From contig JAICHN010000388.1 of the NCBI GenBank assembly GCA_025924845.1, positions 1 through 5,046 on the forward strand: a stretch of 5,046 nt of DNA. Direction: 5' to 3'. The translations under genes and the position numbers were made by a program. Positions 1 through 5,046 of this stretch are shown piece after piece; positions within the stretch are counted from its first letter, which is position 1, and every line of letters begins with the position of its first letter. A model generated the notes under the pieces. It was not told where the DNA came from, ran no database searches, and was given only the letters and a program-made list of their open reading frames with translations. This stretch comes from Chloroflexota bacterium. GTDB taxonomy: Bacteria > Chloroflexota > UBA5177 > JANWHV01.

Positions 1-2834
1 CGCAACCGCTCTTGCTCGGCCAGGGAAAGATCGCGCGCCGTCAACACGACGACGGGGAGCGAGCGAAAAGCGGGGTCGTGACGCATTTCAGCCAGCAAGC
101 TGAAGCCGTCCATTTCCGGCATCATGAGATCCAGGGTTACCAGGTCGACGGGTTGCCTCCGCAACGCGGCCAGGGCCTCGCGTCCATTCGCGGCCGTAGC
201 CACGAGATAGGACGCTTCCTCCAGGTACCGGCGGAGCAGACTCGCTTCCGTCTGGTCATCCTCAACCACCAGGATACGTCGCACTCCGGTTCCCGCGGCA
301 AGGCGGCCAATCGCGGCCAGCACTTCTTGCCGGCTGACCGGCTTTACCAGGTATTCGACGGCACCCAGGCTATAGCCGAGTTCTCGATTATCGAGGATGG
401 AACAGATCACCACTGGTATGTCGGCGATGGCCGGGTCTGCCTTGAGGGCTCGCAGCACATCCCACCCATCCATTCCCGGCATCATAATATCGAGTGTGAT
501 TGCCCGCGGATGGAAATCGCGCGCCATTCGCAGCCCCTCGGCCCCCGTGGCGGCAAGCAGCACCCTGAAACCGGCGCCCTCTAGATACCGTTGTAGAATG
601 TAGCGCACCTCCGGATCATCGTCCACCACGAGCACCTCGGGCGCGTCCGGGGAGAGATCCAGGGCCGGTCCACGCTCCGGTGCCGTGCTTCGTGGCGCGG
701 CGGGCGGAGGAACATTGGTGCTCGTCATTCCGACCGGCATGGTGATGGTGAAGGTCGAGCCCTTGCCCACCTCGCTCGTCACGGAGATCTCCCCGCCCAG
801 GGCCGCCACGAGGTGCTTGGTAATGGCCAGGCCAAGCCCCGTCCCTTCGTATCGCCGGGTCAGCGAGGGATCAAGCTGGCGAAACTCGTCGAAAATACTC
901 TGCAACTCGCTTTCCGGAATGCCGATGCCGGTATCGATGACCGCAAAACGCACCCCCGGTTGATTATTGACCAGGGGAGCGGGCTCCGCCGTTAGGCGGA
1001 TCTCCCCCTGCTCGGTGAACTTGGCGGCATTGGAGAGCAGGTTGAGCAGCGCCTGCTTCAGCTTGGTCTCGTCGGTATAGAGTGGACCGACCCCTTCGGC
1101 GATCGTAAAGTTGAGCGGCAAGTTTTTTTCCTTGAGCAGGGCTTGCACGGTGGCTTCAATGCCCGCGAAGAGATCGCGGATCTCGAAGTGGGCGGGTGTC
1201 AACTCCAGGCGCCCGGCCTCGATCCGCGAGAGATCGAGGACGTCGTTGATCAAGCCGAGGAGACTCTGCCCGTTACGGTGAATAATCCGCACCTGCTTGT
1301 CCTGCTCGTCGTTCAATTCACCGTCCAGGCGGTCCAGGAGAAGCTGGGAGAGGGCGAGGATCGCGTTGAGCGGCGTGCGTAGCTCGTGGCTCATGTTGGC
1401 GAGGAACTCGCTCTTTAGGCGATTAGCCCGCTCTACCTGCTGATTCTTGCCGGCCAGCTCCAGGCGTTGCGCCGCCAGTTCCGTATTCCGCCCGGCAAGC
1501 TCCTCGTTGCGCGTGCGAATCTCCTCGCCCTGGCGCTCGAGCTGATCGAATTGATCCCTCAGGCGGGTATTGGCGTTACTGAGATCGGCCAGGAGGAGTT
1601 GCATGCGCTGGTGGGAGATCGTGTTGGTCAAGGCCACGCCGAGGGGCGCCATGGCCTCGGCCAGCGCGTCCAGTTGCGCTTGCGTGGGAGGCCGCAGCCA
1701 ACCAAGCACCACGACGCCAAGCACCCGATCTTGAAAGATCAAGGGTTCGCACACCAAAACGCGGGGAATCGCCACGCCCACGCCCGGACGTATGACAAAT
1801 CGGGTATCCTCCGGCACGTCCTCGACCAGCACGCGGCTCGCGGTACGCGCGGCCTGCCCGGCCGGTCCCTCGTCCAGGGCAAGCGGTTCCAGGTTGGCGC
1901 CATGCCCCGCCACCGGCCGCAAGATACGTTTCGTTTCATCGTAGAGATAGAGCGCTGCCAGCTCGCAGGCCAGGGTACGGGTAAGCGCGGCAAGGGTGAG
2001 TCCAGCTAATTGATCGAGGTCCAGCGTAGAGGAAGCGGCCAGGGCGATGTGCTGCTGAGTGGTCAGGCGCTGTTCGCGCCGCGCCTGATCCTCATTCGCC
2101 GTCTCCAGGGCGTCCGCTCGCTCGGCCAGGGCGGTGAGCAGATTGCCCTCGCGCACGGAAGCGCGTACGGCGATGCTCCCCGCGACAAGGCCGATCACGG
2201 CCAATACGAGCACCACGGCGATCGTCGTACCCTGGATACGGGAGATCTCATCGGCCAGGGCGTGCTCCCTGGCGCTGACCGTCGCTTCCGCCGCGGAGAC
2301 GCGCGTGCGCACCGTGTCGAAAATCTGCTTGCCATTCCCGTTCGAGGCGGCGGCGAGCGCCTGCGTGGTCTGACCGGCGCGGCGCCGCGCGATCAGCGGA
2401 TCGCCCACCTGCTGTCGCCATTGGTTGGCAATGGCCGTGATTTGGGCGACCTGGCCGGGCAGGGCGGCATCGATCCCCGGCGCGGCGCGACGGAGGTTGT
2501 CCAGGGTGACGGGGAGACTATCGCCGGCGGCATTGTAGGGATGAAGGAAGCTGCTTTGCCCGCTGATCACGTAGCCGCGCATGGAAGTCTCCATGTCGTC
2601 CAGCAGCTTGATCGTGCGTTCCAGATTGAGCGTGGCGCCGGCGGCGGCATCGTACTCAGCGCGCGCGTTTCCGGCCAGAGCATTCAGACCCAACGAAGCA
2701 CCCACCAGGAGCGCCACGGTCAGTGCCAGGGCGATCAGTCCGATCCGCCGCCGCTTCATCCGCGAGATATTCTTTACCGCCATCGTGCGGGCTTCCGTCC
2801 GTTCCATCGTTCGCGGGCCACCGTACCAGGCCAT
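1..2834 (-). CDS. Membrane-bound hybrid sensor histidine kinase (CHASE3-GAF-HisKA-HATPase_c-REC-REC), C-terminus cut by window edge
   Basis: Reading the minus strand from ATG at 2834 gives 944 stop-free codons running off the left edge. Residues 31-53 and about 205-224 are hydrophobic membrane segments. Between them lies a CHASE3-type extracytoplasmic domain with the signature [16 protein letters not shown] domain (about 262-405) follows, then a charged coiled coil (about 410-475). The HisKA H-box is [13 protein letters not shown] with phospho-acceptor His483. HATPase_c shows the N-box Asn602, the G1 box DTGIGI (634-639) and the G2 box GTGLGLAI (664-671). After a Pro/Ala-rich linker comes receiver 1 (acidic pocket 738-740, phospho-acceptor Asp782, Ser812, Lys831). 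Receiver 2 (Glu858/Asp859/Asp860, Asp902) is cut before its conserved Lys. By family knowledge it autophosphorylates on His483 and passes the phosphoryl group to Asp; the ligand is unknown. No HAMP domain is evident after the second membrane segment. ATGs at codons 10 (2807) and 18 (2783) are alternative starts; an in-frame TAA lies upstream near 2888. Confidence 0.95.
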   Translation of the reverse strand, partial: MAWYGGPRTMERTEARTMAVKNISRMKRRRIGLIALALTVALLVGASLGLNALAGNARAEYDAAAGATLNLERTIKLLDDMETSMRGYVISGQSSFLHPYNAAGDSLPVTLDNLRRAAPGIDAALPGQVAQITAIANQWRQQVGDPLIARRRAGQTTQALAAASNGNGKQIFDTVRTRVSAAEATVSAREHALADEISRIQGTTIAVVLVLAVIGLVAGSIAVRASVREGNLLTALAERADALETANEDQARREQRLTTQQHIALAASSTLDLDQLAGLTLAALTRTLACELAALYLYDETKRILRPVAGHGANLEPLALDEGPAGQAARTASRVLVEDVPEDTRFVIRPGVGVAIPRVLVCEPLIFQDRVLGVVVLGWLRPPTQAQLDALAEAMAPLGVALTNTISHQRMQLLLADLSNANTRLRDQFDQLERQGEEIRTRNEELAGRNTELAAQRLELAGKNQQVERANRLKSEFLANMSHELRTPLNAILALSQLLLDRLDGELNDEQDKQVRIIHRNGQSLLGLINDVLDLSRIEAGRLELTPAHFEIRDLFAGIEATVQALLKEKNLPLNFTIAEGVGPLYTDETKLKQALLNLLSNAAKFTEQGEIRLTAEPAPLVNNQPGVRFAVIDTGIGIPESELQSIFDEFRQLDPSLTRRYEGTGLGLAITKHLVAALGGEISVTSEVGKGSTFTITMPVGMTSTNVPPPAAPRSTAPERGPALDLSPDAPEVLVVDDDPEVRYILQRYLEGAGFRVLLAATGAEGLRMARDFHPRAITLDIMMPGMDGWDVLRALKADPAIADIPVVICSILDNRELGYSLGAVEYLVKPVSRQEVLAAIGRLAAGTGVRRILVVEDDQTEASLLRRYLEEASYLVATAANGREALAALRRQPVDLVTLDLMMPEMDGFSLLAEMRHDPAFRSLPVVVLTARDLSLAEQERL

Positions 2835-2857
2835 TCGTATCCGGGAAAGTTGGCTTA

Positions 2858-2863
2858 AGTATA
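2858..2863 (-). promoter_or_regulatory. Possible -10 element for the histidine kinase gene
   Basis: On the minus strand this reads TATACT, five of six matches to the bacterial -10 consensus. It lies 23 bases before the ATG at 2834, which would leave a short leader. No convincing -35 hexamer is found 16-18 bases upstream; the sequence there is AT-rich (ATAAAT) but not TTGACA-like. This is a weak sequence-only suggestion. Confidence 0.25.
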
Positions 2864-2924
2864 CCGGCAAGCCGGGCCATATTTATGGCTACCACGCTGA
2901 AATAGGCGCGCCTGAAAGTTGAAG

Positions 2925-3039
2925 CTGTTGGCAAATTGGCGTCTTGCCTTTGCCACGAACCTGCTGGGAGCGCGAGCAAGATGCTCGCGCTCCCAGGAAC
3001 ATCGTCCTGTCGGCGTCGTTCGTGCCGATTCGCCAACAG
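2925..3039. repeat. Nested palindromic element with a perfect 15-bp hairpin core
   Basis: The core is a perfect inverted repeat: 2964-2978 (CTGGGAGCGCGAGCA) is the reverse complement of 2982-2996, with only AGA between them. Further arms lie outside it. CTGTTGGCAAAT at 2925-2936 pairs with 3028-3039 at 11 of 12 bases, and GCCACGAAC at 2952-2960 pairs with 3018-3026 at 8 of 9. The arms are nested in order but unevenly spaced, so a folded transcript would have internal bulges. There is no T-run after the core in either direction, so it is not a classical intrinsic terminator. It could be a REP-like or MITE-like dispersed palindrome, or a structured leader of the downstream operon. The inverted repeat itself is certain; its role is unknown. 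Confidence 0.85.
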
Positions 3040-3130
3040 TTTGCCATGCGCCGCGCGCAATTGGATTCGGTTGGCCTCGATCTACTACCATACCCACTGT
3101 AGAGAAGCCGGCCCGGTCGGTTCGGCACAT

Positions 3131-3135
3131 GGAGG
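3131..3135 (+). promoter_or_regulatory. Shine-Dalgarno sequence of the aldo/keto reductase gene
   Basis: GGAGG is a perfect core Shine-Dalgarno. It sits 7 bases before ATG 3143 but only 1 base before the in-frame ATG 3137, so it decides the start in favour of 3143. Confidence 0.85.
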
Positions 3136-3142
3136 AATGAGC

Positions 3143-4159
3143 ATGATCGTCAGAAGCCTGGGCCGCACCGGAGTACAGGTGTCGCCCCTCTGCCTCGGCG
3201 CGATGAATTTCGGCGGCCCAACTCCCGAGGATGAGTCGATCACGATGATCGATGCCGCCCTGGATGGGGGCATCAACTTTATCGACACCGCGGATGTTTA
3301 TAACGCCGGAGAGAGCGAGCGGATCGTGGGGCGTGCCCTGCAACGGAACGGGAAACGTGCCTCCGTGGTGCTGGCCACCAAGGTGAACGGCGAGATGGGA
3401 CCGGGACCCAACGACCGGGGGATCAGCCGCTACCACATCATGATCGCCTGCGAGGATTCGCTTCGCCGCCTGCAGACCGACCATATCGACCTCTACCAGC
3501 TCCATCGTCCCTCATCGGCGATCCCGCAGGACGAAACGCTCCGTGCCCTGGATGATCTGGTACGCAGCGGAAAGGTGCGCTACATCGGCTGCTCCACCTT
3601 CCCGGCCTGGCAGGTGATGGAGGGGCTCGCGATCAGCGAGCGGTATGGGCTGGCCCGGTTTATCTCCGAGCAGCCGCCCTACAACCTGGTCGACCGCCGA
3701 ATCGAGAACGAGCTGGTCCCCCTCGCCCAGCGCTACGGACTGGCGCTCCTGCCCTGGTCACCGCTCGCGGGCGGCATCCTGGCCGGAAGGTATGACACCG
3801 AGGAGAGCCCCGAGGGTTCGCGGCTGGCCCGTTCGGGCCGAGACAGCGCGTTCGGTCAACGGATTACCCGACGCGGGCTCGGCGTGGCGCGCGGCCTCGC
3901 CGCGATCGCCCGCGAGCGTGGGCTGACCTCCAGCCAACTGGCCCTCCTCTGGTGTAAAGACCAACCCGGCATTACGGCGCCGATTATCGGCCCCCGCACC
4001 CTGGAGCAACTGCGCGACGCCCTGGCCGTGCTCGATCTCCAGCTCGGCGACGAAGCGGCGCGTCTGGATGCGCTCAATCCGTCGGGCAACGCGGTCAGCG
4101 ACTTCCACAACAGCAATGAGTGGATGAAGGCCCGCGTGGGCGACGATCCCGCATTATAA
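3143..4159 (+). CDS. Aldo/keto reductase (NAD(P)H-dependent oxidoreductase)
   Basis: This is a complete protein of 338 residues, a normal length for a TIM-barrel aldo/keto reductase. The family catalyses NAD(P)H-dependent carbonyl-alcohol interconversion in the cytoplasm. The N-terminal strand [16 protein letters not shown] is typical. The catalytic tetrad is intact: Asp48 and Tyr53 in [14 protein letters not shown], Lys80 in LATKVN, and His121 in DLYQLHRP. Further family marks are GKVRYIGCS (143-151), [14 protein letters not shown] (204-217) and the cofactor-phosphate loop segment IIGPRT (281-286). ATG 3143 is chosen because GGAGG ends 7 bases upstream; ATG 3137 would add only Met-Ser, and the open frame back to 2936 encodes nothing family-like. 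The polyol dehydrogenase follows after 22 bases, which suggests a shared transcript and a sugar, sugar-acid or polyol substrate. The specific substrate and cofactor preference cannot be read from the sequence. Confidence 0.96.
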   Translation: MIVRSLGRTGVQVSPLCLGAMNFGGPTPEDESITMIDAALDGGINFIDTADVYNAGESERIVGRALQRNGKRASVVLATKVNGEMGPGPNDRGISRYHIMIACEDSLRRLQTDHIDLYQLHRPSSAIPQDETLRALDDLVRSGKVRYIGCSTFPAWQVMEGLAISERYGLARFISEQPPYNLVDRRIENELVPLAQRYGLALLPWSPLAGGILAGRYDTEESPEGSRLARSGRDSAFGQRITRRGLGVARGLAAIARERGLTSSQLALLWCKDQPGITAPIIGPRTLEQLRDALAVLDLQLGDEAARLDALNPSGNAVSDFHNSNEWMKARVGDDPAL

Positions 4160-4169
4160 CTGCTTCATT

Positions 4170-4178
4170 GGGGGGAAG
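4170..4178 (+). promoter_or_regulatory. Shine-Dalgarno sequence of the polyol dehydrogenase gene
   Basis: The purine run GGGGGGAAG lies just before ATG 4182 within a 22-base gap. The spacing from the G-run to the start is about 6 bases. It supports ATG 4182 over the adjacent GTG codon and suggests independent ribosome loading within a shared transcript. Confidence 0.65.
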
Positions 4179-4181
4179 ATA

Positions 4182-5046
4182 ATGGTGACGTCCGGTGAGG
4201 CAGGGCAGGAAGGGAATGCCCGGATTTACCCGCTGAATGAAGCCAACTTGCCGCTCCTACGCCCCGACATTGCCAGGCCGACCTATCAGCGGGATCGGCT
4301 GAAGCGGGCGATCGTCCATATCGGGGTCGGCGGCTTTCATCGGTCCCACCAAGCCGTCTATTTAGACGACCTTGCCGAGCAAAGGGTGACCGATCAATGG
4401 GGCCTCACCGGGGTGGGACTGCTGCCCCAAGACAAACGCATGGAACAGGCCCTGCTCCCACAGCAATGCCTCTATACGGTCGCCACGCGCGGCGTCGACG
4501 TGGAGACGGCCCGCGTCGTCGGTTCGATCACCCGGTACCTGTTCGCGCCGGAGCATCGCGGCGAGGTGCTTGGCCTACTCGCCGACCCGGACACGCGCCT
4601 GGTGACCCTTACCATTACCGAGGGTGGCTATAACTTCAACCAGGTGACGGGAGAGTTCGAGGCCGCACATCCGGAGATCCAGGCCGATGTGCAAAATCGG
4701 GCCGAGTCGTCCACCGTCTTCGCCTACATCTGTGAAGCGCTGGATCGGCGCCGCCGCGCCGGAATCGCTCCCTTCACCGTGCTCTCGTGCGACAACCTGC
4801 AGAGCAACGGCGCCCTTACCAGAAAGATGATGACCTCGTTCGCGGCGCTCTGGGACGGCGAGTTGGCGCGCTGGATCGAAGCCGAGGTGGCCTTTCCCAA
4901 TGCCATGGTGGACCGCATCACCATACAAACAACCGACGAGGATCGAAAGCGAGTGGCGGAAACCTTCGGCATTGCCGATGCCTGGCCCGTCGTCGCCGAA
5001 CCCTTCCGCCAGTGGGTAGTCGAGGATACATTCTGTAACGGCCGTC
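4182..5046 (+). CDS. Mannitol 2-dehydrogenase-family polyol dehydrogenase (mannitol dehydrogenase/fructuronate reductase family), C-terminus cut by window edge
   Basis: From ATG 4182, 288 codons are open to the right edge; family members are usually about 480-500 residues, so roughly 200 are missing. The family performs NAD(P)-dependent oxidation of a polyol to a ketose (mannitol to fructose) or reduction of a ketouronate in hexuronate catabolism. The Rossmann domain begins with IVHIGVGGFHRSHQAVY (44-60). Other marks are LTITEGGYNF (Glu147), LSCDNLQSNG (Asn205), FPNAMVDRIT (Asp244/Arg245) and EPFRQWVVEDTF. From my memory of the Pseudomonas fluorescens enzyme, Asn205 aligns with active-site Asn191, Glu147 with Glu133 and Asp84 with Asp69, a residue linked to NAD preference. 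The catalytic Lys and His of the C-terminal domain lie beyond the window. ITEGGY and SCDNL favour mannitol 2-dehydrogenase over UxuB-type fructuronate reductase, but a related polyol remains possible. It follows the aldo/keto reductase by 22 bases, in a likely operon. Confidence 0.93.
   Translation, partial: MVTSGEAGQEGNARIYPLNEANLPLLRPDIARPTYQRDRLKRAIVHIGVGGFHRSHQAVYLDDLAEQRVTDQWGLTGVGLLPQDKRMEQALLPQQCLYTVATRGVDVETARVVGSITRYLFAPEHRGEVLGLLADPDTRLVTLTITEGGYNFNQVTGEFEAAHPEIQADVQNRAESSTVFAYICEALDRRRRAGIAPFTVLSCDNLQSNGALTRKMMTSFAALWDGELARWIEAEVAFPNAMVDRITIQTTDEDRKRVAETFGIADAWPVVAEPFRQWVVEDTFCNGR

Larger units (their letters stand above)
2835..3142. other. Divergent intergenic region between kinase and aldo/keto reductase
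   Basis: This stretch of about 308 bases separates two divergently transcribed genes and should hold both promoters. Reading frames cross it on both strands, but none gives a recognisable protein, and the frame in phase with the aldo/keto reductase runs straight through a hairpin. I see no tRNA-like fold, no riboswitch I can name and no transposase remnant. Its main content is the nested inverted repeat at 2925-3039. No strong sigma70 promoter is visible for the plus-strand genes; TTGGAT at 3061 with TACTAC at 3083 is only a poor match. Confidence 0.7.

Noticed and set aside
1..2300. Recurring GGCCAGGG-like octamers on the plus strand of the kinase gene, considered as a possible repeat or chi-like motif
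   Set aside because: They correspond to the common Ala-Leu-Ala codons GCC CTG GCC in the kinase reading frame. The spacing is irregular, so codon preference and an Ala/Leu-rich protein explain them.
12..2858. Several long open frames on the plus strand opposite the kinase (12-584, 1467-2009, 2010-2858)
   Set aside because: They are antisense to a continuous multidomain kinase with all catalytic motifs in place. Their translations show no recognisable domains and have the composition typical of shadow frames in GC-rich DNA.
2905..2912. The 8-bp palindrome GGCGCGCC as a cloning scar or regulator site
   Set aside because: A GC-only 8-mer palindrome is expected by chance in GC-rich DNA, and nothing vector-like surrounds it.
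2964..2996. Intrinsic terminator for one of the genes
   Set aside because: No U-tract follows the stem on either strand, and both flanking genes start here rather than end here.
3061..3088. Sigma70 promoter TTGGAT - 16 bp - TACTAC before the aldo/keto reductase
   Set aside because: The -10 matches consensus at only about half the positions, which is within chance in a region of this length, so it is not listed as a feature.
2656..3505. Minus-strand open frames 2656-3060 and 2855-3505 spanning the intergenic region
   Set aside because: They overlap the kinase start in another frame or run antisense through the aldo/keto reductase, and have no recognisable motif. The hairpin supplies much of their length.
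4182..5046. Assignment of the last gene as fructuronate reductase (uxuB)
   Set aside because: The family is shared, but ITEGGY and SCDNL agree better with mannitol 2-dehydrogenase. No hexuronate gene is in view, and the C-terminal catalytic part is missing, so no symbol was given.

Overview
The window is GC-rich (roughly 60% or more by eye) and clearly bacterial. It holds three protein-coding genes, two of them cut by the window edges, around one intergenic region of about 300 bp. The style of the proteins, such as the kinase G2-box context [12 protein letters not shown], the CHASE3-GAF-kinase-receiver layout and the aldo/keto reductase N-terminus, reminds me of Chloroflexota (Thermomicrobia-like) or a similar environmental high-GC lineage. 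That is an impression from motifs, not a phylogenetic result.

Layout: (1) Positions 1-2834, minus strand: a large membrane-bound hybrid sensor histidine kinase. From its N-terminus it has a membrane segment, a CHASE3 sensor domain, a second membrane segment, a GAF domain, a coiled coil, HisKA (His483), HATPase_c, a complete receiver domain and a second receiver that runs off the left edge. (2) Positions 2835-3142: a divergent intergenic region holding a striking structured repeat. This is a perfect 15-bp inverted repeat with a 3-base loop, flanked by further imperfect inverted arms. (3) Positions 3143-4159, plus strand: a complete aldo/keto reductase of 338 residues with an intact catalytic tetrad (Asp48, Tyr53, Lys80, His121). 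(4) Positions 4182-5046, plus strand: the N-terminal 288 residues of a mannitol 2-dehydrogenase/fructuronate reductase-family polyol dehydrogenase, closest in its motifs to mannitol 2-dehydrogenase.

The two plus-strand genes are 22 bp apart, each has its own Shine-Dalgarno sequence, and they probably form one transcription unit for sugar or polyol oxidoreduction. The kinase is transcribed away from them. Whether it regulates them cannot be decided here: it has no DNA-binding output domain in the visible part, and divergent arrangement alone is weak evidence. I see no RNA genes, CRISPR, transposase, phage genes or convincing novel multi-gene system. The most unusual object is the intergenic palindromic element.
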